Source of the DNA: a virus
Strand: one strand, 5' to 3'
IMG/VR virus record: IMGVR_UViG_3300032163_000073
Span: 1 to 30,524 of that record
Length of the DNA: 30,524 nt
Shown: positions 13,035 to 19,986 of the stretch, in pieces
How the letters are laid out: every line of letters begins with the position of its first letter
How positions within the stretch are numbered: position 1 is the first letter of the stretch
Program-made: the position numbers and the translations under genes
Notes under the pieces: model-generated
What the model was told of the DNA's origin: nothing
Databases searched by the model: none
Seen by the model: the letters and a program-made list of their open reading frames with translations, nothing else

Positions 13035-13202
13035 ATGAGTCTACTAATCGCACTATTCGTATTTTTTCTTTACATGTTTCCAACAATTGCAGCAGCACGA
13101 TGCGACAACAAAAACACTCAAGCCATTAGCGTGTTGAATATTTTGCTAGGATGGACGTTTATCGGATGGGTTGTTTGTTTGGTATGGGCAGTGAAGAAAT
13201 AG
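13035..13202 (+). CDS. Superinfection immunity protein (T4 Imm-like)
   Basis: 55 aa with two membrane helices: MSLLIALFVFFLYMFPTIAA and NILLGWTFIGWVVCLVWAVK. The pattern F-x-Y-x2-P-T-I-x-A and then L-N-x2-L-G-W-T-x-I-G-W-V-x-x-L-V-W-A is the mark of the Imm superinfection family, in which T4 Imm stops DNA of later phages from entering the cytoplasm. AAGGAGG lies six bases before the ATG. It is the last gene of its cassette, followed by a terminator. It should be active in a lysogen only if the operator-type promoter at 12627 is not silenced. Confidence 0.85.
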   Translation: MSLLIALFVFFLYMFPTIAAARCDNKNTQAISVLNILLGWTFIGWVVCLVWAVKK

Positions 13203-13222
13203 CCACGCAATATTTTATAGAT

Positions 13223-13253
13223 AGCGCCATGTGTAATAGCATGGCGCTTTTTT
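13223..13253 (+). terminator. Terminator of the Imm cassette
   Basis: AGCGCCATG (13223-13231) pairs with CATGGCGCT (13240-13248), then a T-run. It is followed within 12 bases by the TATAAT at 13265-13270. Confidence 0.9.
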
Positions 13254-13264
13254 CATGGATGCTC

Positions 13265-13270
13265 TATAAT
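13265..13270 (+). promoter_or_regulatory. -10 box before the DUF2213 gene
   Basis: TATAAT without a good -35. The start of transcription would be near 13277, leaving only about nine bases before the ATG at 13286 and no ribosome site. Confidence 0.45.
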
Positions 13271-13285
13271 TCCTAAAAACACTGG

Positions 13286-14548
13286 ATGCACACCATGCCA
13301 AGAATGAATATTGTTAGCCAAGTAAACAGCAAGAAGATTACCCGTAGTGGTAATCGCATTACCTTGCGCGATGTAGTGCCGATTGTTGACGACATCGTCA
13401 TGAATGGGATTCTCTATCCTGCGGCTAACGTCAAAGCCGCCACGCCTAGTCTTAATTCCGTTCCTATGCCTATGGGCCACCCGCAAGACAAGCAAGGGAA
13501 TTACATCTCTGCTTTGTCTGGTGAATCCTTGCTGAATGACTATGCAGGTGCTATCGCAACCAATGCCCGTCACGATGGAACGAAGTCGCTGATTGACGTT
13601 GTTGTTAATGTGGATCAGGCAAAAGCCCACACTGATGGTGTCGAGCTTGTGAAGAGGCTAGAAGCGGCCATGAATGGGCAATCAATTGATCCTATCCATA
13701 TCAGCACCGGCGTATTACTGACTAAAACACCGATGGAAGGCACAAGCAAAGGAAAGGCTCATAATGCCGTTGCTGGTAGCATGAGCTACGACCATGTTGC
13801 AATCTTGCTACATCAAGAAGGTGCAGGCACTCCATCCGAAGGGGTTGGAATGTACCTGAATGCAGCGGGGGAATCAGAACCAATTGAAACGGTTCAATTA
13901 ATTGTAAACGAAGAGCAGCCACGCGGTATACTTAAATGGATCTCGTCATTGTTTGGCAATTCATCAGACGTTAGTTTTGATAAAATAACCTCTGCGCTTC
14001 AACAGGCTATCGGTGGTTACGAAGGCAATAAATGGGTGCAAGAAGTTTATGATAAATATTTCATTTATCGCGATAACGATAAACTTTATAGACAAGACTA
14101 TGTAATTGATAGCGAGAATGCTGTACAATTGCTTGGAAGCGTGCTAGAAGTTAAGCGTGAAGTAGAATATAAAACCATAAACACGAAAAAGGTAGAACAC
14201 ATGAAAGCAAGCATTATTGCCGCCCTTAATGCGGCAGGTATCGAAACAGAGGGCAAAGATGAAGCTGCCTTACTGTCTGCCTATAACGCATTGGTGACTA
14301 AGCCAGTGTCAGATAAATTAACTGCTGCTAATAGCAAAATTGCTGAATTTGAGCAAGTAGCGAACGCTGCTAAAGATGCTGAATTGACAGCATTGGCTAC
14401 GCCGTTGGCTGTTAATTCTGCTTTGACAGTAGAAGAGCTAAAAGCATTGGGCGCTGATCGTTTGAAAGAATTGTCTGCTAAAGCAGCGCCAATATTTGCT
14501 AACACCGGTGCTCCACAAACAACAAATACCGCGTTTGACGCGCTGTAA
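13286..14548 (+). CDS. DUF2213 phage protein (probable prohead protease with scaffold-like C-terminus)
   Basis: 420 aa. The first half follows DUF2213: RITLRDVVPIVDDIVMNGIL, PMPMGHPQDKQGNYISALSG, STGVLLTKTPMEG and SMSYDHVAILLHQEGAG. His and Ser residues in GHP and MSYDHVAIL fit the prohead protease-like fold this family is thought to have. Residues 190-310 form a linker. The last 110 residues, from MKASIIAALNAAGIETEGKD on, are Ala/Glu/Lys helical like a scaffold (delta) domain. The start is uncertain: ATG 13286 and ATG 13295 (MPRMNIVSQ) both lack a ribosome site and the leader is very short. It lies before the decoration and capsid genes as expected. Confidence 0.8.
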   Translation: MHTMPRMNIVSQVNSKKITRSGNRITLRDVVPIVDDIVMNGILYPAANVKAATPSLNSVPMPMGHPQDKQGNYISALSGESLLNDYAGAIATNARHDGTKSLIDVVVNVDQAKAHTDGVELVKRLEAAMNGQSIDPIHISTGVLLTKTPMEGTSKGKAHNAVAGSMSYDHVAILLHQEGAGTPSEGVGMYLNAAGESEPIETVQLIVNEEQPRGILKWISSLFGNSSDVSFDKITSALQQAIGGYEGNKWVQEVYDKYFIYRDNDKLYRQDYVIDSENAVQLLGSVLEVKREVEYKTINTKKVEHMKASIIAALNAAGIETEGKDEAALLSAYNALVTKPVSDKLTAANSKIAEFEQVANAAKDAELTALATPLAVNSALTVEELKALGADRLKELSAKAAPIFANTGAPQTTNTAFDAL

Positions 14549-14562
14549 TAAGGGGATAAGAT

Positions 14563-14988
14563 ATGGCTCGTTATAATCGCATTAATCTTGACGGTGAATC
14601 AGTTACACGCACAGCCTTAACGGGTGCTGCGTTAAAAGCTGGTAATCTGGTCAAGCTAAACGCATCAGGCGCATTTGTTGTGCATTCTACTGCTGGTAAA
14701 AAGCAAGACTTCGTTTATCTAATGAATGTGGACTATCTGCAAGGTAAAAAAGCAGACGACACAATCACATCGGGTGATACCGGCGTTGGTGAAATGTTTG
14801 TCACTAACCGTGAATGTGCAGCTTTGGTTGTTGCCGCTACCGTACTAAAGCTTGATAGCCCATTAACATCAGATGGCGTTGGCCAGTTAAAGCTTGCCGT
14901 TCTTGGTACTGATGAAGTGGTTGCGTATTCATGCGAAGCCTTAACCGTAGCCGCTGGTGGTGAATTAGTCCGCGTCCGCGCAGCTTAA
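14563..14988 (+). CDS. Head decoration-like protein, 141 aa
   Basis: MARYNRINLDGESVTRTALT followed by AALKAGNLVKLNASGAFVVH is the beta-rich start of small capsid-decorating proteins. The rest is beta-rich with a regular C-terminus (GGELVRVRAA). It sits between the protease-scaffold gene and the capsid gene, a usual place for a decoration protein that stabilises capsids. The assignment rests on size, fold pattern and place. Confidence 0.65.
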   Translation: MARYNRINLDGESVTRTALTGAALKAGNLVKLNASGAFVVHSTAGKKQDFVYLMNVDYLQGKKADDTITSGDTGVGEMFVTNRECAALVVAATVLKLDSPLTSDGVGQLKLAVLGTDEVVAYSCEALTVAAGGELVRVRAA

Positions 14989-15001
14989 AAGGGAAACATA
15001 A

Positions 15002-16144
15002 ATGATTATTTTTGACGAAAAGAAATACAATCCTGAATCTGCTGATTTTGACGCTAATCACGCTAATCAGCGCAAGGCTTGGAAGTCTAAAGTTCAAGTG
15101 CATGCGATTAATGAAAGTCGCATTGTAAACATGTTCGGGAACGCCTTCAAAGACGGCGGCGAAGAAGAGCAGAATTTGCTAATGGCTGCTAATCAATTTG
15201 CTGGCCTAGCCACAAACGATGGTAAGCCCGCACTTGACTTCTGGCGTTCTACTGATCGTACTATTCGTGAAGTAATGGACAACGATCAAGGCCGTGATTT
15301 AGTTGGTGATTTGATGGGTATCTCTACCGCTCTTGATATCGGTGTAACGTCGAATGCTTATGGCATTGAAACAGATCTGAGCAAAGAAGTTATTCGTTCT
15401 ATGGACTTCCAAACACCGGTTGGTAAAGATCATAACGAAATTGGTTACGATTCTGATCCTATCCCTACCTTTACCGCTGGCTACGGTGTGTCGTTCCGTA
15501 AAGCGCGTGGTGGGCTGCGTGTAGGTATTGATCTGGCCGCTTCATCTCTTCGCCTTAAATCCAAGTGGATGATCAGTAATATCGCTGATTACTTATTGAC
15601 TGGTGATGCAACGATTAAAGTTGATGGCGCTACTGGTCAGGGCATTAAGAATCACCGCAACACCAAGAAAATCAACTTGGGCGCGTCTGGTTTTAATATT
15701 GACATTTCCGCAAACGCAACAACCAACGACAACATTTTCCAATTCTGGACTCGTGATTTTATCAAGCAGCTTGATGATAATTACTGCCAGAAAGTAGATG
15801 TGCTGTGGGTTTCTCCTGAAATTATGCGCCGTCTTAACCTCGCATATAGCGCATCAGGTGCGTTTAAAGAAGGCACGCTGAAAGACTACGTGATGAATTT
15901 TACGAACGGCCGTATTGGTGAAATTCGCCAGACGTTTAAACTGACTGGCAATGAATTCTTGTGCTACGTTCGCAGCAAAGAATATATTACCCCGTTGGTT
16001 GGTGCTCCAATGTCAACAGTTCCAGTTCCACGTGTAATGCCTTACGATAACTTTTCATTCCTTCTTTACGCCGCAGTAGGTTTACAAGTAAAAGCAGATA
16101 CGAACGGCAGAGGCGGTGTATTTTACGCGGCTAACTTAGGATAA
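15002..16144 (+). CDS. Major capsid protein
   Basis: 380 aa, directly after the decoration gene. It begins MIIFDEKKYNPESADFDANH. The N-arm is charged. The middle has the long helix-rich and loop segments of HK97-fold capsids (DFQTPVGKDHNEIGYDSD, RKARGGLRVGIDLAASSLRL). The C-terminal part VGAPMSTVPVPRVMPYDNFS then LYAAVGLQVKADTNGRG is the P-loop/A-domain end typical of phages with DUF2213 proteins. I cannot name the exact family. No frameshift. A TTCG hairpin follows. Confidence 0.85.
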   Translation: MIIFDEKKYNPESADFDANHANQRKAWKSKVQVHAINESRIVNMFGNAFKDGGEEEQNLLMAANQFAGLATNDGKPALDFWRSTDRTIREVMDNDQGRDLVGDLMGISTALDIGVTSNAYGIETDLSKEVIRSMDFQTPVGKDHNEIGYDSDPIPTFTAGYGVSFRKARGGLRVGIDLAASSLRLKSKWMISNIADYLLTGDATIKVDGATGQGIKNHRNTKKINLGASGFNIDISANATTNDNIFQFWTRDFIKQLDDNYCQKVDVLWVSPEIMRRLNLAYSASGAFKEGTLKDYVMNFTNGRIGEIRQTFKLTGNEFLCYVRSKEYITPLVGAPMSTVPVPRVMPYDNFSFLLYAAVGLQVKADTNGRGGVFYAANLG

Positions 16145-16150
16145 TAACAG

Positions 16151-16172
16151 GCGGGGCTTCGGCCCTGCTTTT
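16151..16172 (+). terminator. TTCG hairpin after the capsid gene
   Basis: GCGGGGC (16151-16157) pairs with GCCCTGC (16162-16168) around TTCG, then TTTT and GGAG of the next gene. Probably partial termination or mRNA end protection. Confidence 0.65.
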
Positions 16173-16184
16173 GGAGAATAAATA

Positions 16185-16379
16185 ATGGCCCTATACAAAA
16201 TCGTAAAATCGTGGTGCTATGATGCAGGCTATGAAGAAGGTAAGATTATCTCTTTGGACTCGCTTCATCCATCTTTAGAAGCACACGTTGTAAAAATCTC
16301 AGATACCGATGAAGTAGAAGTTGCGAATGTTGTATTGGAAGTGGCAACACCAGAAGAAACCCCCAAGCGTCGCGCTTAA
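16185..16379 (+). CDS. Small structural-region protein, 64 aa
   Basis: MALYKIVKSWCYDAGYEEGK, then an acidic Val/Glu-rich stretch (DTDEVEVANVVLEVATPEET) and a basic end KRRA. It has a GGAG ribosome site and lies right after the capsid gene. Small proteins here are often head-tail joining or capsid accessory proteins. Function unknown. Confidence 0.6.
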   Translation: MALYKIVKSWCYDAGYEEGKIISLDSLHPSLEAHVVKISDTDEVEVANVVLEVATPEETPKRRA

Positions 16380-16400
16380 ATAGCGTAAAATCAGTATAAG

Positions 16401-16428
16401 CCCGTCCATCTTTGGGCGGGTTTTTTTA
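16401..16428 (+). terminator. Rho-independent terminator
   Basis: CCCGTCC (16401-16407) pairs with GGGCGGG (16414-16420) allowing one wobble, then seven T. Confidence 0.85.
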
Positions 16429-16440
16429 TAGGGAAAAGAT

Positions 16441-16812
16441 ATGCCTATTAATACATTTGTACTCAACGCATCAGGCGGGACGATTTTACCTACTGCTGAT
16501 GCTACGTTCTATACGCCGCTAGTAGATGGTAATTACACTTCACATCAAGTCTATGTTGAATTCTTTAGTGATGCGGCTGCAACCACGCCTGTTACACCTA
16601 CGGCTGGAACTGTGACAATTGCCGCGTCCCCCACTGGTACTCACTACTTGGCCGCAACCAATCCAGTAGTTACCGCCAATACCGTGATTGTAACTGGATT
16701 GGCAACATACACCCCACCAAGTATCAGCGGTGATGTTTCCAAGATGCGCGCCATATTGGCAGGCATTACCGGCGCTCCTTATGCGCGTGTTACGCTATGG
16801 AGTAAATTCTAA
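16441..16812 (+). CDS. Structural protein, Thr/Ala/Val-rich, 123 aa
   Basis: MPINTFVLNASGGTILPTAD followed by a beta-sandwich-like sequence rich in T, A and V (TAGTVTIAASPTGTHYLA, ITGAPYARVTLWSKF). Such proteins in the head gene cluster are usually virion surface or decoration proteins with an Ig-like or jelly-roll fold. The ATG has GGGAAAAG just upstream. It overlaps the next small frame (TAATG). Not assigned to a family. Confidence 0.6.
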   Translation: MPINTFVLNASGGTILPTADATFYTPLVDGNYTSHQVYVEFFSDAAATTPVTPTAGTVTIAASPTGTHYLAATNPVVTANTVIVTGLATYTPPSISGDVSKMRAILAGITGAPYARVTLWSKF

Positions 16813-16922
16813 TGACAGACAAGTTGGACACCATCGCACAGCGCGGGTTTATTAAAAGGGAACAACATGCCTTATCCAGACAATGGGCAGCAAACATACG
16901 CACTAGACGCACAGAAACGTAG
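16812..16922 (+). CDS. Possible small basic protein, 36 aa
   Basis: The frame MTDKLDTIAQRGFIKREQHA starts in a TAATG overlap with the preceding stop and overlaps the start of the next gene by 56 nt. Coupling supports translation. It could also act only as a leader that brings ribosomes to 16867. Low certainty. Confidence 0.35.
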   Translation: MTDKLDTIAQRGFIKREQHALSRQWAANIRTRRTET

Positions 16923-17359
16923 TGCCACAGCGTTAGCCATTACAACAGTAACCACTACGTCATTTGTGTGGGATACAATCGTAAACGAGAACGGCGTACC
17001 GTCGTATAAACCAGCAACAGGCGTATTTACCTGCCCGTTTACCGGCGTTTACACTTTCGTTTTACGCTTCAATGTCACCGTAAGCATCTGGCACTAGGCA
17101 GTTATCGGCTGGCGCTGAAACGTGGAACGGCTCTGCATGGGTTAAATCAGAGTTTTCTGCTGTATTTGATGCCGTTCGTGATGGTGAAGCTAGGCAGGTT
17201 GTATTTTCGTCACCGGTAAACTTTGCGGCAGGCGTGCAGATTCGATTCCCGTTTTGGTGCGCGAGCAATGTCACCATTGCAAATGGTATTCCAGTGAATT
17301 CGACTGGGTTTACGGTACCGGCGTCTCGATTAATGATTACAGCAGTATCTTCACAATAA
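16867..17359 (+). pseudogene. C1q-like structural protein gene with one frameshift
   Basis: The ATG at 16867 gives MPYPDNGQQTYALDAQKRSA and GVFTCPFTGVYTFVLRFNV, a pattern close to C1q/TNF-like jelly rolls (G-x-F-x-C/A-P-x-x-G-x-Y-x-F). The frame stops at 17097. Dropping one A of the pair at 17082-17083 continues into ASGTRQLSAGAETWNGSAWV and on to LMITAVSSQ with a stop at 17359, which completes a 163-aa protein. The unbroken frame would end in SIWH. Likely a virion surface protein. Real mutation or base-call error cannot be told apart. Confidence 0.65.
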
Positions 17360-17372
17360 AAAGGGTAATTCA

Positions 17373-17738
17373 ATGCCATATCCAAGTGAAGGTGGCGGGA
17401 GTTCTTTGGGTGCGGTAGCAACCAAAGCCGCGTCAACACCTGCTACTGCTGCTGATGTGGCGCTAGTAGTAACTATGAGCCCTAATAGTGTAGGAACTCC
17501 CACAGCTATCACGGACGGAGTTAATGCAGCTATTAAGATTGTCATGACAGGCTTGTTTCTAACTGGGCTGGATTCGACTAAACTTCCGGCAGGTGTTGGG
17601 ATGGTTGCCGGCGCTATAAATCTTAACCCTGTCGGTTATATCGACCTATCCAATAACCCAATCTACGGGGCTGTTAATACAGCTTGTCGGATCAGAACGC
17701 TGGATGCAAGTAGCCAAGCAACAATATTTGGTTACTAG
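17373..17738 (+). CDS. Structural protein, 121 aa
   Basis: Starts MPYPSEGGGSSLGAVATKAA; the MPYP start is shared with the gene before, suggesting related or duplicated proteins. The beta-rich remainder (AAIKIVMTGLFLTGLDSTKL, VGYIDLSNNPIYGAV) fits a small virion protein. AAAAGGG lies upstream as a ribosome site. It ends in a terminator. Function unknown. Confidence 0.6.
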   Translation: MPYPSEGGGSSLGAVATKAASTPATAADVALVVTMSPNSVGTPTAITDGVNAAIKIVMTGLFLTGLDSTKLPAGVGMVAGAINLNPVGYIDLSNNPIYGAVNTACRIRTLDASSQATIFGY

Positions 17739-17774
17739 CAAATCGGTTGATTCATCATGCGCATTAAGTAATAC

Positions 17775-17802
17775 AAAGGCCAGCTATATGCGGGCCTTTT
17801 TA
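17775..17802. terminator. Bidirectional terminator
   Basis: AAAGGCC (17775-17781) pairs with GGCCTTT (17793-17799), followed by T-runs on both strands. It separates the head cluster from the minus-strand regulator cluster. Confidence 0.85.
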
Positions 17803-17979
17803 TTACCACCAATAAATTTTATCCCGCTCTTTTTGTAGCTGAATTCGCAGAGCAAAACGTTTAAGTCGTTCTTCTTCCTCCTTTATTTGTAGTATTTTTT
17901 CTTTTTGATAGTCTATATATAGATAAGCGACAACATATGCAATTAAAATCAAAGCAATTATTAGTGCAAGTATAAACAC
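17803..17979 (-). CDS. Small membrane protein with charged coiled coil, 58 aa
   Basis: The GTG at 17979 has AGGA upstream, located at the end of the antirepressor gene. The N-terminus is a strong membrane helix (VFILALIIALILIAYVVAYL). It is followed by a charged helix (KILQIKEEEERLKRFALRIQ) and an end in KIYWW. The form recalls i-spanins or small exclusion proteins. There is no ATG in this frame. It is the last gene of the minus cassette. Confidence 0.5.
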   Translation of the reverse strand: MFILALIIALILIAYVVAYLYIDYQKEKILQIKEEEERLKRFALRIQLQKERDKIYWW

Positions 17980-17992
17980 TAGGATAGTCCTG

Positions 17993-18646
17993 TTATTTTG
18001 TTGTTAATTGAGCCAGTTTGGCCAATCCCTTAGCAGTAACTAGCAATTGATCACATACGCGCTCGCCGCCGTCTGGTTTTATGATAACTACTGTCTTATG
18101 CACCAATAAACCCTGCTGAATCTTGTCTTGATATGCCAGCCAACTCTTACCACCTGCGCGCTTATAAATCCATTTTTCAGCACTAAGAAACTCAGTTAAT
18201 CGTTTTGGTTGCAGCCCTAACTCCTTAGCGGCTGTCGTGATGTTTGTTTCTCCATCAGCTTTAGACAGGCGATCTAGCGCCTCTGCTTTTGGTGTAGCGA
18301 TTAAAAGCATGGCCTGCTGTTGTTCGATCTGTTCAGCTTGATCGGCGGCTAGGCGTAGAGCTTCTGCCATTGTTTGCGGTAGCTTTGGTGCTTGTTGTGA
18401 TTCGAGCTCATGCCAGCGCTTAATCACCAACATGCGAGCCTTGGCACTATAGCCGGTAAGTAGGCAATCTGTATGTTCACGGTCGAGATTGAAAAGCGGC
18501 AATTCTTTGTTTTGCTCGCTTAAATAGGAGCGCTTAAAATTCAGCTCTCCTCCATCTCCATGCAATTCAATCAACATCTTGCGAATGTCAGCAAGAACAT
18601 TCTTATGTTCTTTACCAGTTAGTTCCGCAATTTCCAACGATGACAT
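17993..18646 (-). CDS. Phage antirepressor, Rha N-terminal and KilAC/ANT C-terminal domains
   Basis: 217 aa. The N-terminal part SSLEIAELTGKEHKNVLADI with LHGDGGELNFKRSYLSEQN and FNLDREHTDCLLTGYSAKAR is the Rha regulator domain. Residues 105-215, with TPKAEALDRLSKADGETNIT, AAKELGLQPKRLTEFLSAEK and the end LLVTAKGLAKLAQLTTK, are the KilAC/ANT DNA-binding domain. Such proteins counter repressors during induction. The ATG at 18646 has no ribosome site. A better start is the ATG at 18675 (MSNLMIAVK), which overlaps the RHH gene (TAATG) but is out of frame by one base at the T-run 18649-18652. So a one-base deletion probably cut the proper start. Confidence 0.8.
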   Translation of the reverse strand: MSSLEIAELTGKEHKNVLADIRKMLIELHGDGGELNFKRSYLSEQNKELPLFNLDREHTDCLLTGYSAKARMLVIKRWHELESQQAPKLPQTMAEALRLAADQAEQIEQQQAMLLIATPKAEALDRLSKADGETNITTAAKELGLQPKRLTEFLSAEKWIYKRAGGKSWLAYQDKIQQGLLVHKTVVIIKPDGGERVCDQLLVTAKGLAKLAQLTTK

Positions 18647-18674
18647 CGTTTTACTGCAATCATTAAGTTACTCA

Positions 18675-18809
18675 TTATTTATTCTCCAATGATGAAAAAC
18701 CAAGTTCAACAAGTCGTTTGACTGCGCCAGCAAAGGAGCGGCCTTCTTTTTCTTTAAATTCATTGATGCGATTCCATAATTCAAGTGGAAACATGATGCT
18801 ATGTAACAT
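18675..18809 (-). CDS. Ribbon-helix-helix (Arc/Mnt-like) DNA-binding protein, 44 aa
   Basis: MLHSIMFPLELWNRINEFKE then KEGRSFAGAVKRLVELGF matches an Arc-type fold: short strand (MFPLELW), helix A, turn and helix B. This is the usual size for phage RHH repressors, which bind as dimers through the strands. A GGGG lies before the ATG at 18809, and the stop overlaps the proper antirepressor start by one base (TAATG). It is thus coupled to the antirepressor, like the Mnt/Ant and Arc/Ant pairs of P22. Confidence 0.7.
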   Translation of the reverse strand: MLHSIMFPLELWNRINEFKEKEGRSFAGAVKRLVELGFSSLENK

Positions 18810-18836
18810 TTTTTACCCCTTCGATTAAGATGATTA

Positions 18837-18865
18837 ATAATGGTTAAATAAAAATGATTCGTCAA
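18837..18865 (-). promoter_or_regulatory. Promoter of the RHH-antirepressor cassette
   Basis: TTGACG (18865-18860), 17 nt, CATTAT (18842-18837). The -35 is closer to consensus than the TTGCA type, and the spacer does not hold the GTATAA element, so control may differ from the other cassettes. Confidence 0.6.
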
Positions 18866-18873
18866 TATTTATT

Positions 18874-19518
18874 TCAACCAAACAGCGGATCAAAATCCAC
18901 CATCAAATCACGTCTTGCTTCTATCCTTAGTCTAGCGTTATCAATTACGGCTGTTTTCTGACTAGCCTTTAAATTCTCGCAGTGTTTGCATTGTGGGTAT
19001 AGACCTTTTTTGTAATGCCTGAAATGAATAACCGGCTTTGACTCGTTACACTTTGAGCAGGTTTTAGTCTCCTGAAATATCTTTACCGACTCTTCTCGCT
19101 CAGTCTTGCTGGCATTTGTTTTTGTAGGTTTACTAGGTGTAGGAATACGCGGTGGATGCTTAGCGCGTGATGGCCTAACGTATGGTTGTGCCTCTCCATT
19201 CTTTGCTCTTGGCTTATGATCTGTAACCATTTCTAGTGTTTCTTTCCAGATTACAAAGTAATGTGATATCTCTCCTTTACAGTGCATGTATCTTTTTTTT
19301 CCTGAGTCACGATGAGATACGCCTTTAGCACCGCATATAGGACACGACATAGGCATTTTACGACGCTGCCCGGCAACTACTTCACCAGTCAAAACATTTG
19401 TCCTAACAGAGTCACTACAAATCACACATTTTGTGCAGCGAACGTTATTTTTGAAATAACTTATTTTCATCTCGCCGTTGCACTTGGCGCAAGGATTAAA
19501 AATCATTTTTGGGTGCAT
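18874..19518 (-). CDS. Zinc-ribbon protein, possible phage DNA-binding or HNH-like protein, 214 aa
   Basis: The N-terminal half carries Cys pairs CAKC (about 10-13), CTKCVIC (about 28-34) and CPICGAKG (about 59-62), suggesting two zinc ribbons. A Lys/Pro/Ser-rich linker follows (about 105-140). The C-terminal CSKCNESKPVIHFRHYKK with QCKHCENLKA is the zinc part that often precedes an HNH nuclease in phage proteins, but no HNH core is seen. Nucleic-acid binding is likely. It has its own promoter at 19551-19579. Confidence 0.65.
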   Translation of the reverse strand: MHPKMIFNPCAKCNGEMKISYFKNNVRCTKCVICSDSVRTNVLTGEVVAGQRRKMPMSCPICGAKGVSHRDSGKKRYMHCKGEISHYFVIWKETLEMVTDHKPRAKNGEAQPYVRPSRAKHPPRIPTPSKPTKTNASKTEREESVKIFQETKTCSKCNESKPVIHFRHYKKGLYPQCKHCENLKASQKTAVIDNARLRIEARRDLMVDFDPLFG

Positions 19519-19550
19519 GATTGATGCTCATAAGAGTGTGTATGTACAAA

Positions 19551-19579
19551 ACTATACTACAACAATAAAACTTGTGCAA
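19551..19579 (-). promoter_or_regulatory. Promoter of the zinc-ribbon gene
   Basis: TTGCAC (19579-19574), 17 nt with AAGTTTTATT, TATAGT (19556-19551). A TATAGTTTTGTAC element overlaps the -10 and is close to the operator-like element of other copies. Confidence 0.75.
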
Positions 19580-19677
19580 GTAAATATTTAGGTATATCTT
19601 TAAGTAACAGCAACTCATAAGGCGGTGATCTAATCTTTAGCCATACAATAAATGGCATAAATAATAGGCAGGCCACT

Positions 19678-19702
19678 AACCCCACTATATGTGGGGTTTT
19701 TT
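19678..19702 (+). terminator. Rho-independent terminator
   Basis: AACCCCAC (19678-19685) pairs with GTGGGGTT (19691-19698), followed by T. No + strand gene lies before it, so it looks like a leftover module boundary. Confidence 0.8.
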
Positions 19703-19706
19703 ATTG

Positions 19707-19715
19707 TGCTAGAAT
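19707..19715 (+). promoter_or_regulatory. Extended -10 promoter
   Basis: TGCTAGAAT directly after the terminator T-run, 22 bases before the start codon at 19738, with TGGAG between. Confidence 0.5.
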
Positions 19716-19737
19716 ATGTTTTTACATGGAGATTACT

Positions 19738-19950
19738 ATGGACTTTAAATTGCGTGATGAGCTGATGAATCTTGTTAATGATGACTCGGCTGCATTCGGT
19801 ATTGCTGTTGTCTTTGTGACAAGCGAAGAGAAGTTTATCGTTTTCAAGCGCCAATTCGAGAAGGCCTTGCACATGCAAGGCCCAGAACGTGCAGCTAATG
19901 CGGTGCGGATATCTCAAGAACTGTGGGCGAGTTGTTACACTGTTAGTTAA
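19738..19950 (+). CDS. Small hypothetical protein, 70 aa
   Basis: The ATG at 19738 is served by TGGAG at 19726-19730; the earlier ATG at 19726 overlaps that site. MDFKLRDELMNLVNDDSAAF then GIAVVFVTSEEKFIVFKRQF is an alpha-beta-beta-alpha pattern. It is a single gene bounded by terminators on both sides inside a minus-strand region, so it is a one-gene moron. Function unknown. Confidence 0.65.
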   Translation: MDFKLRDELMNLVNDDSAAFGIAVVFVTSEEKFIVFKRQFEKALHMQGPERAANAVRISQELWASCYTVS

Positions 19951-19952
19951 TA

Positions 19953-19986
19953 AAAAACCCCACTGCTTAGGTGGGGTTAGTTTTTT
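19953..19986. terminator. Bidirectional terminator
   Basis: AACCCCAC (19956-19963) pairs with GTGGGGTT (19971-19978) around TGCTTAG, with A-run before and T-run after. The stem arms equal those of the terminator at 19678-19698. Confidence 0.9.

Noticed and set aside
17075-17100. Programmed ribosomal frameshift in the C1q-like gene
   Set aside because: No slippery heptamer or downstream stem is evident at the A pair 17082-17083; an indel is simpler.
17062-17439. 125-aa minus-strand frame
   Set aside because: Shadow of the frameshifted C1q-like gene; no start signal on the minus strand.
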